From NCBI RefSeq assembly GCF_015500055.1, contig NZ_CP045492.1, positions 1,002,501 through 1,066,500 of the forward strand: a DNA stretch of 64,000 bases, written 5' to 3'. Both the position numbers and the translations under genes were made by a program. The stretch comes from Mesorhizobium sp. NBSH29 (GTDB lineage: Bacteria > Pseudomonadota > Alphaproteobacteria > Rhizobiales > Rhizobiaceae). A model generated the notes under the pieces. It had not been told where the DNA came from, did not search any database, and saw only the letters and a list, made by a program, of their open reading frames with translations. How positions within the stretch are numbered: position 1 is the first letter of the stretch; every line of letters begins with the position of its first letter. This document shows, one piece after another, positions 8,757 through 16,698 of the stretch.

Positions 8757-9371
8757 TCAGCCATATTTCTCCAGAAACGCCTCTGCCGACAGCGCGCGGA
8801 AATCATCCAGGGCGGCGCGGATGGCTTGATGATCCCAGTCCCACCATGCCAATTGCTGATAGCGTTCGGCGGTTTTTGAGTCGAAGCGGGGGCGGATGAG
8901 TTTGGCCGGCACACCACCGACAATCGTGTAGGGAGCGACATTTTTCGACACGACGGCACCGGCACCAATCGCTGCGCCATCGCCGATGGTGACGCCCGGC
9001 AAAATGGTGACGCCGTGACCAAGCCAGGTGTCGTGCCCGATGGTGACCTTGTGGTCGCGCCGCCATTTGAAGAAATCTTCTTCATGGCTGGCATCTGGCC
9101 AATAGTCCGAGGCGCGGTAGGTGAAGTGGTGCAGTGTTGGCCGCCATGTCGGGTGATTGGTGGCGTTGATGCGCACCGATGCGGCGATGTTGGAGAATTT
9201 GCCGATCTCGGCACACCAGATCATGCTGTCGCGCTCGACATAGGAATAATCGCCCAGCGTCGTTTCGCTGATGCGGGCGCGCTCACCCACTTCGGTGTAG
9301 CGGCCAAGCTTGCTCTCGCTCACATCGGCGCCCGGATGGATGGTGGGGTTTTCGGAGAGCTTCATGCTCAT
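8757..9371 (-). CDS. Hexapeptide-repeat acyltransferase of phosphonate cluster
   Basis: This 204-residue protein is a left-handed beta-helix acyltransferase of the xenobiotic (CAT-like) type. Hexapeptide repeats run through the N-terminal third and again from VTIGHDTWLGHGVTILPG to GDGAAIGAGAVVSKNVAPY, ending in the typical GGVPAKLIR. A subfamily is linked to C-P lyase operons. It overlaps the end of phnL by 4 bp, so it belongs to the phnG operon. No GNAT-type phnO is present, so it could acetylate aminoalkylphosphonates; that role is inference, and the acyl acceptor is not shown by sequence. Confidence 0.87.
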   Translation of the reverse strand: MSMKLSENPTIHPGADVSESKLGRYTEVGERARISETTLGDYSYVERDSMIWCAEIGKFSNIAASVRINATNHPTWRPTLHHFTYRASDYWPDASHEEDFFKWRRDHKVTIGHDTWLGHGVTILPGVTIGDGAAIGAGAVVSKNVAPYTIVGGVPAKLIRPRFDSKTAERYQQLAWWDWDHQAIRAALDDFRALSAEAFLEKYG

Positions 9372-10075
9372 GCGGCAAGCTTTCCCGGTGCGAAATCGGT
9401 GACATCAATCGTGCGGTCAGCCACTGCCTCACGCACATCTGCATCGTGGAAAATACCCAGAAGCGCCACGCCGGCCTGTTTTTTCTGGGCGATGAGCGCA
9501 ATCACCACATCGCGGTTTTTAGCATCCAGCGAAGCGGTCGGTTCATCCAGCAAAAGCACCGGATGATCGGTGATGAAGCCGCGCGCAATGTTGACGCGCT
9601 GCTGCTCGCCGCCGGAGAAAGTGGCAGGCGGCAAAGACCAGAGCCGTTCTGGTAAATTGAGCTGCGCCAGAAGTTCTGCGGCGCGCAAACGAGCCGCATC
9701 ACGCTCCACGCCACGGGCCACCAGCGGTTCGGCCACCACATCAAGGGCGGCCACGCGCGGCACGGTGCGCAGGAACTGGCTGACATAGCCAATCGTGTCG
9801 CGACGCACTTCCAAAATGGTGCGCGGGGCAGCCTTTGCGAGATCGACCAGCTGGCCTTTGTGCGTGATGATGACCTGGCCTTGATCGACCGTGTAATTGC
9901 CATAGACCATTTTCAGAATGGATGATTTTCCGGCACCCGACGGGCCGCCCAGAACCGCACATTCGCCGGCGCGGATGGAGAAGGAAACATTATCAACCAC
10001 CGGCAGCGTGATGCCATCACGCAAATGCATGGTGAAGCTTTTGGCGACTTCGGAAACGACGAGAGGGGTTGCCAT
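9368..10075 (-). CDS. phnL: C-P lyase subunit PhnL (ABC-type ATPase)
   Basis: PhnL is a soluble ABC ATPase that associates with the C-P lyase core rather than with a transporter. In 235 residues it has Walker A GGPSGAGKSS at about 43-52, signature FSGGEQQRVNIARG and Walker B VLLLDEPTASLD. The segment with GYVSQFLRTVPRVAALDVV is typical of PhnL. It begins 2 bp after the phnK stop and overlaps the acyltransferase gene by 4 bp. Confidence 0.94.
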   Translation of the reverse strand: MATPLVVSEVAKSFTMHLRDGITLPVVDNVSFSIRAGECAVLGGPSGAGKSSILKMVYGNYTVDQGQVIITHKGQLVDLAKAAPRTILEVRRDTIGYVSQFLRTVPRVAALDVVAEPLVARGVERDAARLRAAELLAQLNLPERLWSLPPATFSGGEQQRVNIARGFITDHPVLLLDEPTASLDAKNRDVVIALIAQKKQAGVALLGIFHDADVREAVADRTIDVTDFAPGKLAA

Positions 10076-10077
10076 TT

Positions 10078-10854
10078 TCAGACCTGCAGGATGGATGAAA
10101 CAAGGAGCTGGGTGTAGGGCGCGCGGGGATCATCCAGCACGCGGTCGGTGAGGCCGGCCTCAACAACATGGCCATCTTTCATGACCATCATGCGCTGAGA
10201 TAGAAGCCGCGCCACTGCCAGATCATGGGTGACGACAATCGCTGCCAGACCAAGATCTGTGACCAGCCCGCGCAAAAGATCAAGCAAGCGCGCCTGCACC
10301 GAAACATCCAGCCCGCCCGTTGGCTCGTCCATGAAAACCAGACGCGGATTGGTGACAAGATTGCGGGCAATCTGCAGCCTTTGGCGCATGCCGCCGGAAA
10401 AGGCACGCGGTTGATCATCAACACGGTCTTCGGCAATTTCCACCCTTCCCAGCCAGTCAATGGCGGTGGAGCGGATATTGCCATAGTGACGGTCGCCCAC
10501 GGCCATCAACCGCTCACCGACATTAGCCCCGGCAGATACTGTCATGCGCAGGCCGTCTGCCGGGTTCTGGTGGACAAAGCCCCAATCGGTGCGCATGAGA
10601 AAGCGCCGCTCGGCCTCGCTCATGCGGTAAAGGTCGCGCCACTGGTCGTCACGCATCCGGTAGGAGGCGGTGCCGGAAGTTGGCATCAACCGCGTGGCAA
10701 GACAGTTTAAAAGCGTGGTTTTGCCGGAGCCGGATTCACCGACAACGGCCAGCACTTCGCCCGGATAAAGCTCGAACGAGACGTCCTCGCAGCCAATGCG
10801 CGAGCCATAATATTTGGACAGGCCGGTGACGCGCAGAAGGGGTTCATCGCTCAT
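10078..10854 (-). CDS. phnK: C-P lyase subunit PhnK (ABC-type ATPase)
   Basis: PhnK binds the PhnGHIJ core complex as an ABC ATPase. The 258 residues contain Walker A GESGSGKTT at 39-47, the HQNPADGLRM Q-loop region specific to PhnK, signature FSGGMRQRLQIARN and Walker B LVFMDEPTGGLD. It overlaps the end of phnJ by 4 bp and is followed at 2 bp by phnL. Length and motif order match E. coli PhnK, and nothing is missing. Confidence 0.95.
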   Translation of the reverse strand: MSDEPLLRVTGLSKYYGSRIGCEDVSFELYPGEVLAVVGESGSGKTTLLNCLATRLMPTSGTASYRMRDDQWRDLYRMSEAERRFLMRTDWGFVHQNPADGLRMTVSAGANVGERLMAVGDRHYGNIRSTAIDWLGRVEIAEDRVDDQPRAFSGGMRQRLQIARNLVTNPRLVFMDEPTGGLDVSVQARLLDLLRGLVTDLGLAAIVVTHDLAVARLLSQRMMVMKDGHVVEAGLTDRVLDDPRAPYTQLLVSSILQV

Positions 10855-11741
10855 TTTGCTGCTCCTTCAACAGCCACGCCCAGCGTGCCGACATGGCCAT
10901 CTTCACGGCGCTTTTCACAATGATCCGTATCCGAGCACACAAACATGTGGCCGCCATGATCGTCCAGGATCACCTCATCGAGATAGACCTGCTCTGCCCC
11001 GCATAGGGCGCAGGGCTGGTCGAAGGTCTGCACCTCGAAGGGATGATCTTCAAAGTCGAGGCTGACCACATTGGTGAAGGGCGGAATGGCATAAATGCGC
11101 TTTTCGCGCCCTGCGCCAAACAGCTGCAGCGCCGGCGACATATGCATCTTCGGATTGTCGAATTTGGGCGTCGGCGAAGGGTCCATGACATAGCGCCCCT
11201 CAACCTTGACCGGATAATCATACGTCGTGGCGATATGGCCGTGGCGGGCGATATCCTCGTAAAGCTTCACATGCATCAGGCCATATTCTTCCAGCGCGTG
11301 CATTTTGCGGGTTTCGGTTTCGCGTGGCTCCAGAAAGCGCAATGGCTCTGGAATGGGCACCTGATACACCAAAGTCTGGCCAGCCTTGAGCGGCAGTTCG
11401 GGAATGCGGTGGCGGGTCTGGATGATGGTGGCTTTTGCGGTTTCGGTGGTGACGGCAATCTGCGCCACCTTGACGAAGAAGGCCCGGATGGAGACGGCAT
11501 TGGTGGTGTCGTCAGCCCCCTGGTCGATCACTTTCAACACATCATCTGGCCCCAGAATAGCGGCTGTCACCTGCACGCCGCCGGTGCCCCAGCCATAGGG
11601 CATAGGCATTTCGCGGCTGGCAAACGGCACCTGATAGCCGGGAATAGCAATGCCCTTGAGGATGGCGCGGCGGATCATCCGCTTGGTCTGCTCATCGAGA
11701 TAGGCGAAATTATATTGCGCTATGTCCTGTGGCGCGTTCAT
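10851..11741 (-). CDS. phnJ: Alpha-D-ribose 1-methylphosphonate 5-phosphate C-P lyase PhnJ
   Basis: PhnJ is the radical-SAM enzyme that breaks the carbon-phosphorus bond, releasing methane or another alkane and a cyclic ribose phosphate. All key residues are present in the 296-residue protein: Gly35 in AIPGYQVPF (glycyl-radical position by alignment to E. coli Gly32), cluster cysteines Cys244, Cys247 and Cys269, and Cys275 in CSDTDHC (equivalent to the catalytic Cys272). It overlaps phnI by 4 bp and phnK by 4 bp. The complete active site indicates a functional pathway. Confidence 0.97.
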   Translation of the reverse strand: MNAPQDIAQYNFAYLDEQTKRMIRRAILKGIAIPGYQVPFASREMPMPYGWGTGGVQVTAAILGPDDVLKVIDQGADDTTNAVSIRAFFVKVAQIAVTTETAKATIIQTRHRIPELPLKAGQTLVYQVPIPEPLRFLEPRETETRKMHALEEYGLMHVKLYEDIARHGHIATTYDYPVKVEGRYVMDPSPTPKFDNPKMHMSPALQLFGAGREKRIYAIPPFTNVVSLDFEDHPFEVQTFDQPCALCGAEQVYLDEVILDDHGGHMFVCSDTDHCEKRREDGHVGTLGVAVEGAAK

Positions 11742-12841
11742 TCCGCAGCCTCCTTGAGTTGGTCACCGCTGGCTGCGCGCTCATGCTCTGTGCGCATGCG
11801 GCGCACGAGATCCAGCTCGGCCTGGAAATCCACATAATGGGGCAGTTTGAGATGTTCGACGAAGCCGGTTGCCTGCACATTGTCAGAGTGCGAAATCACA
11901 AACTCCTCATCCTGTGCAGGCGCAGATATATCCTCGCCCATTTCGCGCGCGCGCAGCGAACGGTCGCAGAGTGACATGGACATGGCCTTGCGTTCGGACT
12001 GGCCAAACACCAGCCCATAGCCACGGGTGAATTGCGGCGGCGCCTTTGCTGAGCCGGCAAACTGATTCACCATCTGGCACTCCGTCACACGAATGCGGCC
12101 AAGCGGAACGGCAAAGGGAAGCTCCGGCACATCCAGCTCCAGCTCCACCTCGCCAATGCGAATTTCACCGACAAAGGGATGGGTGCGGCCAAAGCCCCGC
12201 TGGGTGGAATAACCAAGCGCCAGAAGAAAGCCTTCATCGCCGCGTGACAGCGCCTGAAGGCGCACATCGCGCTCCATCGGAAATTCCATCGGCGTGCGGG
12301 TAATATCGCCTGTGGCGTGGTCATCGGCCATCGCGCCATCTGGCTCGATCAGGCCTTCCTGTGCCAGAATTTGCGATACACGCGGCATTGGCTCAGTGGG
12401 CACATTGCGCTGCTCTGGCGTTTCAGGCTCAGTGCCCATTGCAAGCTCCGGGTCGAGCAGGCGGTGCGTGTAATCGAATGTCGGGCCCAGAAGCTGGCCA
12501 CCCGGCAGATCCTTATAGGTGGCCGAAACGCGGCGCTCTATATGCATGGCGGCGGTGTCGATCGGGTTGGTATAGCCAAAACGCGGCAGCGTGGTGCGGT
12601 AGGCGCGCACCAGAAAGATTGCCTCGATCAGATCTCCACGCGCCTGAATGACGGCAAGCGCTGCCAGCTCACGATCATAGAGCGAGCCTTCCGCCATTGT
12701 GCGGTCCACGGCCAGGCCAAGCTGCTCGACAATCTGGTCGATGCGCAGGGCCGGCACCGAGCGGTCGCCGCGCCGCCGATCTGCCAAAAGCGCATGTGCA
12801 TTGTGAATGGCGGCTTCACCGCCTTTAACTGCGACATACAT
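11738..12841 (-). CDS. phnI: C-P lyase core subunit PhnI
   Basis: PhnI is the nucleosidase-like subunit that, with PhnG, PhnH and PhnL, joins phosphonate to the ribose of ATP with loss of adenine. The 367-residue protein begins MYVAVKGGEAAI and contains RGDLIEAIFLVRAYRTT and CQMVNQFAGSAKAPPQFTRGYG-type segments characteristic of the family. It starts 3 bp after phnH ends and overlaps phnJ by 4 bp. Length is close to E. coli PhnI (354). Confidence 0.95.
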   Translation of the reverse strand: MYVAVKGGEAAIHNAHALLADRRRGDRSVPALRIDQIVEQLGLAVDRTMAEGSLYDRELAALAVIQARGDLIEAIFLVRAYRTTLPRFGYTNPIDTAAMHIERRVSATYKDLPGGQLLGPTFDYTHRLLDPELAMGTEPETPEQRNVPTEPMPRVSQILAQEGLIEPDGAMADDHATGDITRTPMEFPMERDVRLQALSRGDEGFLLALGYSTQRGFGRTHPFVGEIRIGEVELELDVPELPFAVPLGRIRVTECQMVNQFAGSAKAPPQFTRGYGLVFGQSERKAMSMSLCDRSLRAREMGEDISAPAQDEEFVISHSDNVQATGFVEHLKLPHYVDFQAELDLVRRMRTEHERAASGDQLKEAAE

Positions 12842-12844
12842 GGA

Positions 12845-13453
12845 TCAGCTCTCCATCGTCTTGATGCGGGTGGTGCGCGGCAGGCAGGCAATGCCTTCAG
12901 GGCCGGTTAGAATAATATCTACCCCGCGCGGAAAACGGCCCTTGTTCTGCTTCCATTGTTCAACGAAATGGCGCGGCATGGGGGTTGGTGCCGCCATTGC
13001 CATGCGTTCAATGCCAGGGCCTTCCAGCAATAATTCCGGGCCCGAAACGAGGCTTTCCAGCTGGAGGATCAGCGTGGTTGAACGGTCTGGATATTCCTGT
13101 GTGCCCTGGGCAAAATTTTCCAGCGCCATAAGGGTGGAAGGGCGCGACACAAGAGCAAAATGCGCATCTGCCGGCGTGGTGGCAATGGGCGCGCCGGTGT
13201 GGAAGCCGAGCCACGTTTTAACCGCGCTGTTGAGCGTCAATTCAGGATCAAGCCAAAGCGGCGTGTCATGATCGCACAATGTCAGCGCGACAGCACCGGC
13301 AAGTGCTGCCAATGGCGCGGGAGGGCTGGCGAGGCCGGCGACAGATTGCACGGTGCCGGGGCGCGCCATGCCATCCATGACGGCACGAAACACCAATTGC
13401 GCGTCGAATACGGGAGCGGCAAAACCGCCTTCAATTGCCTGTGCGTCGCTCAT
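12845..13453 (-). CDS. phnH: C-P lyase core subunit PhnH
   Basis: PhnH is a structural subunit of the C-P lyase core complex. The ATG at 13453 overlaps the phnG stop codon (TGATG), so this start is preferred over a TTG one codon earlier; it gives 202 residues. Recognisable family segments are FRAVMDGMARPGT near the N-terminus and LLLEGPGIE and QWKQNKGRFPRGVDIIL near the C-terminus. It lies in unbroken operon order between phnG and phnI. Confidence 0.94.
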   Translation of the reverse strand: MSDAQAIEGGFAAPVFDAQLVFRAVMDGMARPGTVQSVAGLASPPAPLAALAGAVALTLCDHDTPLWLDPELTLNSAVKTWLGFHTGAPIATTPADAHFALVSRPSTLMALENFAQGTQEYPDRSTTLILQLESLVSGPELLLEGPGIERMAMAAPTPMPRHFVEQWKQNKGRFPRGVDIILTGPEGIACLPRTTRIKTMES

Positions 13454-13923
13454 CAATCCTCTCCGCGAACCATGGTGAAAAAATCGACCCGCGTGGCTGC
13501 CGTCTCATGGCGCTTCTTGGTGTCGGCTGTAGACTGGGCGGCACGCAGCGGCGTGATGAGCTTTTCTTCCACCCGCAAACGATGCTCGGGGTTTTGCCAC
13601 AGCGCATCTGCAATGGCTGAGAGGCGCGCCTTTTCGCGGTCGCGGCCCAACGCATAGGCATGGCCGATTGCACCATCTGCCAGACGTACAGTGGCGCGCG
13701 TGACGGTGGCCTCACCAAAGTTGAAGGGCGCACCGCCGCCGCCAATGCGGCCACGCACGGTGACCAGCCCCGTTTCGGGGCCGCGCAGAAAGATCACGTC
13801 CTGCGGCATGTCGAGTGTGGCGCATAATGCGCGCAGCGTTTCCACAGGTGCTGCTGCCAGCGTGGCCATGGCCGCCTTGCGCGCCGCCTCTGTTGCTTTT
13901 TCGTGGCCTCTGTCAGATTTCAT
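13453..13923 (-). CDS. phnG: C-P lyase core subunit PhnG
   Basis: PhnG is the first gene of the phnGHIJKL-acyltransferase operon and encodes a subunit of the C-P lyase core. The start at 13923 (MKSDRGHEKAT) gives 156 residues, close to the 150 of E. coli; an in-frame ATG at 13965 would extend translation through the candidate PhnF operator and is less likely. Family features include GPETGLVTVRGRIGGGG and the C-terminal RVDFFTMVRG. It is transcribed divergently from phnF. Confidence 0.92.
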   Translation of the reverse strand: MKSDRGHEKATEAARKAAMATLAAAPVETLRALCATLDMPQDVIFLRGPETGLVTVRGRIGGGGAPFNFGEATVTRATVRLADGAIGHAYALGRDREKARLSAIADALWQNPEHRLRVEEKLITPLRAAQSTADTKKRHETAATRVDFFTMVRGED

Positions 13924-13939
13924 CTCGGGCTCTTCATAT

Positions 13940-13959
13940 TTGTCTATTGCTCTATACAA
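13940..13959. promoter_or_regulatory. Candidate PhnF operator between phnG and phnF
   Basis: An imperfect 20-bp palindrome has outer arms TTGT and ACAA and inner TA pairs; 14 of 20 positions agree with the reverse complement. Its TTGTNTA-type arms resemble the TATAGAC-containing sites of HutC-type GntR regulators such as mycobacterial PhnF. It ends 17 bp before the preferred phnG start and lies in the only divergent promoter region next to phnF. A second, weaker AT-rich pair (CTATAC and CCTATAC) follows at 13952-13974. No clear Pho box is visible here. Confidence 0.45.
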
Positions 13960-14022
13960 GTGCACAACCTATACTGTTTTCTAGCGCGCGTCCATGACGG
14001 TGCGATGACAGGGGGGCCACGA

Positions 14023-14769
14023 ATGCCAAAACCAAATGAGGCAGTGGTGCGGCGCAGTGGCGTGGCGCTTTGGCGGCAGATCGCTGACAGGATACGGCAG
14101 GAGATTGGCACGGGAGCGCTGGGTGCGGATGGCCGGTTGCCGACCGAGACTGTGCTGTCGCTGCGCTTTGGCGTCAACCGTCACACGCTGCGCAGCGCGA
14201 TTGCAGCGCTGGTGCAGGAAGGCGTTCTGCGCACGGAGCAAGGGCGCGGCACTTTCGTGGAGAACCGCAAGCGCCTTTCCTATCCGATCTCGGCACGCAC
14301 GCGCTTTTCAACCGGCTTGCGCGACCAGACAAAGGACCGCGTGAGCCGGCTTCTCAGCCATGAGATCGAGCCCGCAGAACTGCATGTCGCTGAGGGGCTG
14401 GGGCTGAATGAGGGCGATGCCGTTCTGCGCTTGGAAACGCTGAGCGAGGCGGATGGCAGGCCGGTTTCGCGCGCGACCAATTTTGTAGATGCCAAGCGAT
14501 TTGCCGGCTTTGAAAAAGCCTATAGCGAGACTGGCTCGATCACGCTCTCATTCCAGACATTTGGCGTGGATGATTATTTTCGCCGCTCCACGCTCGTCTC
14601 TGCCCGCCATGCAGATGCAGCCGACCTTGCCGACCTCAAACTTTCACCCGGCGCAATTGTGCTGGTGACTGTGGCGGTGAATGTCGATGCGCAAGGGCGG
14701 CTCATCCAATATGCGCAAACCCGCTTCGCCGCAGACCGTGTGGAGCTGAATGTTTCGACCGAAGCGTGA
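14023..14769 (+). CDS. phnF: GntR-family phosphonate regulator PhnF
   Basis: This is a 248-residue HutC-subfamily GntR regulator. The N-terminal winged helix spans about residues 10-80 (ALWRQIADRIRQEI, LPTETVLSLRFGVNRHTLRSA, EQGRGTFV) and is followed by a UTRA ligand-binding domain. The start at 14023 is chosen because an AGGGGGG tract lies 8 bases upstream; longer open frames lack such a site. It is divergent from phnG, and the expected role is to repress the phn operon until a phosphonate-pathway ligand binds. It converges on iolB with 3 bp between them. Confidence 0.9.
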   Translation: MPKPNEAVVRRSGVALWRQIADRIRQEIGTGALGADGRLPTETVLSLRFGVNRHTLRSAIAALVQEGVLRTEQGRGTFVENRKRLSYPISARTRFSTGLRDQTKDRVSRLLSHEIEPAELHVAEGLGLNEGDAVLRLETLSEADGRPVSRATNFVDAKRFAGFEKAYSETGSITLSFQTFGVDDYFRRSTLVSARHADAADLADLKLSPGAIVLVTVAVNVDAQGRLIQYAQTRFAADRVELNVSTEA

Positions 14770-14772
14770 CGG

Positions 14773-15573
14773 TCACGCCTTCATCAGCCATTCGTGCTCT
14801 TTGGCGTTGTTGAACTTCCAGGTCCGCTTGGGGCCAGCCATGACATTGAGATAGTAAAGGTCATAGCCATGGCAGGCGGCGCAGGGGTGGTAGCCTTTTG
14901 GCACCGTAACCACATCGCCATCTTCCACCGCCATCACTTCATCAAGCGAGCGATCATCGGTGTAGACGCGCTGGAAGGCAAAGCCCTGCGGCGGGTTGAG
15001 CCGGTGGTAGTAGGTTTCTTCCAGATATGATTCGACGGGCAGATTGTCTTCGTCATGCTTGTGCGGAGGATAGCTGGATGTATGCCCGCCGGGTGTGATG
15101 ACTTCCACCACCAGAAGGGAATCCGCCGGCTCGCTCTCGGGGAGAATATTGGTGACATGGCGCACATTGGTGCCCTTGCCGCGGACTTCCTGTCCAAGCT
15201 CATCGGGCCCGATCACCCGCACCGGCAGCCCGCCGCCAAGTCCGGGAGCCGAACACACGGCGAGTTCCAGATCGGTTTCGGCGGTGACAGACCAATCGCC
15301 ATTTTCCGGCACATAGACAGACCACGGCTTGCCGTCGAACGGCGACATGCGCTGGCCAAGTGTGCCAAGCGCGGCACCATTTGCCGAGACAAAAGCCTTG
15401 CCGGTTACCAGCACAAGGCAGACTTCACGATCCTGCGTGGCGGCCGACACGGTTTCGCCGGGCGCAAGGCGGTGGAGGTCAAACCCGACATAGGTCCAGT
15501 CGGCATTTTCGGGCGTCACATGGCTCACGCGGCCCGTGGTGCCGTTTGGTTTTCGTTGCAGCCTGCTTGCCAT
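14773..15573 (-). CDS. iolB: 5-deoxy-glucuronate isomerase IolB
   Basis: IolB isomerises 5-deoxy-D-glucuronate to 2-deoxy-5-keto-D-gluconate in myo-inositol catabolism. The 266-residue protein has the two-cupin organisation of the family, with metal-site residues in YPPHKHDEDNLPVESYLEE and GYHPCAACHGYDLYYLNVMAG. It is the last gene of the iolC-iolD-iolE-small protein-iolB unit, starting 1 bp after the small gene. The C-terminus (KEHEWLMKA) matches usual IolB ends. Confidence 0.95.
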   Translation of the reverse strand: MASRLQRKPNGTTGRVSHVTPENADWTYVGFDLHRLAPGETVSAATQDREVCLVLVTGKAFVSANGAALGTLGQRMSPFDGKPWSVYVPENGDWSVTAETDLELAVCSAPGLGGGLPVRVIGPDELGQEVRGKGTNVRHVTNILPESEPADSLLVVEVITPGGHTSSYPPHKHDEDNLPVESYLEETYYHRLNPPQGFAFQRVYTDDRSLDEVMAVEDGDVVTVPKGYHPCAACHGYDLYYLNVMAGPKRTWKFNNAKEHEWLMKA

Positions 15574-15574
15574 G

Positions 15575-15781
15575 TCATGTCTCCTCAGGTGGCTTTGCGC
15601 GCTCAGGCTTGTAGTCGATCAGGAAAAGCCATGCGCCATAGGCGGTCATGCCGCCGGCGATGGCTGCCCACATGCCCTGACCCATCGTCAGCTCGAACAC
15701 CGTCCACCCGGCGCAAAAGACCACCAGCAGGATGCGCCGATAGAGAGGCCGGAGAAACTTGTGATCTTCATGCGCCATCAA
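15575..15781 (-). CDS. Small two-segment membrane protein in iol operon
   Basis: This 68-residue protein has a basic N-terminus (HKFLRPLYRRI) and two hydrophobic segments, about residues 17-34 and 38-55, ending in a charged tail (DYKPERAKPPEET). The start overlaps the end of iolE by 14 bp, and the stop is 1 bp before iolB, so it is co-translated with inositol enzymes. Similar small proteins are found in rhizobial genomes, but I cannot name a function. Topology suggests a hairpin in the inner membrane with both ends cytoplasmic. A second ATG one codon later is an alternative start. Confidence 0.75.
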   Translation of the reverse strand: MMAHEDHKFLRPLYRRILLVVFCAGWTVFELTMGQGMWAAIAGGMTAYGAWLFLIDYKPERAKPPEET

Positions 15782-16661
15782 CGAGCCCTGCTTCCTTGAG
15801 AAACCGCTTCACATGGGCATGGCCCAAAGCGGCGTATTCAGCCGGCTCTGCTTTTTTGGGGTCCTGCTCGGCCTCGACCACGACCCAGCCGGAATAGCCG
15901 TTCAATTCGCGCAGCACGCGCACATAGTCAATCAACCCGTCGCCCGGCACCGTGTAGACGCCAGCCAGAACCGAATCCAGAAACGACCAGTCCTCTCGGT
16001 TTGACTGCCACATCACCGCCTCGCGAATATCCTTGCAATGCACATGGCTGATGCGGGCCTTGTAATGGCGGGCCATTCGCGCCGGGTCACCGCCGCCCCA
16101 GGTGGCGTGGCCGGTGTCGAGCAGCAGGTGCACCGCATCATCGGTAACAGCCATGAAACGGTCGATCTCCGCCTCGGTCTGCACCACGGTTCCCATATGG
16201 TGATGATACACCAGCTGCAGCCCGTATTCGGCTTTGATCATACCCGCAAACCTGGAATAGCGCGCGCCAAACTCGGCCCAGCCCTCCTTCGCCAGAACCG
16301 GACGCGCAGAAAGCGGTGTGCTGCGGTCTGAGTGAATGGCGTTGGAGGTTTCAGCCGCGATGAAGACCGTGCAGCCCATATCGCGCAACAAGATTGCATG
16401 GTCGCGGGCGGCAGAAAACTCCGCCTTCGCATCCTGTGTCAGGAGATTGGTTGAATACCACCCCCCCACCAGCGCATGGCCATACTCGTCAAGGATCGGC
16501 TTCAGCTCGGAAGCGTTGCGGGGAAACTTGTTGCCAAGCTCAAGCCCGGTAAAACCAGCCGCGCGCGCGTCTGCCAGACATTGCGCAAGGGGAATGTCAC
16601 CGCCGATTTCGGTCATGTCGTCATTCGACCAGCCGATAGGATTAACGCCGATGCGGATCAT
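15768..16661 (-). CDS. iolE: Inosose dehydratase IolE
   Basis: IolE dehydrates 2-keto-myo-inositol. The start at 16661 (MIRIGVNPIGWSNDD) yields 297 residues, the usual length; the open frame further upstream has no family similarity. The sugar-isomerase-type TIM barrel shows the metal and substrate residues in GLELGNKFP, VYHHHMGTVVQTEAE, LLLDTGHATWGGGDP and RISHVHCKDIR. It follows iolD by 37 bp and overlaps the small membrane protein gene. Confidence 0.95.
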   Translation of the reverse strand: MIRIGVNPIGWSNDDMTEIGGDIPLAQCLADARAAGFTGLELGNKFPRNASELKPILDEYGHALVGGWYSTNLLTQDAKAEFSAARDHAILLRDMGCTVFIAAETSNAIHSDRSTPLSARPVLAKEGWAEFGARYSRFAGMIKAEYGLQLVYHHHMGTVVQTEAEIDRFMAVTDDAVHLLLDTGHATWGGGDPARMARHYKARISHVHCKDIREAVMWQSNREDWSFLDSVLAGVYTVPGDGLIDYVRVLRELNGYSGWVVVEAEQDPKKAEPAEYAALGHAHVKRFLKEAGLVDGA

Positions 16662-16698
16662 TCTAGGGTCACTCCAATAGTCCGTGATGTGGCTCGGA

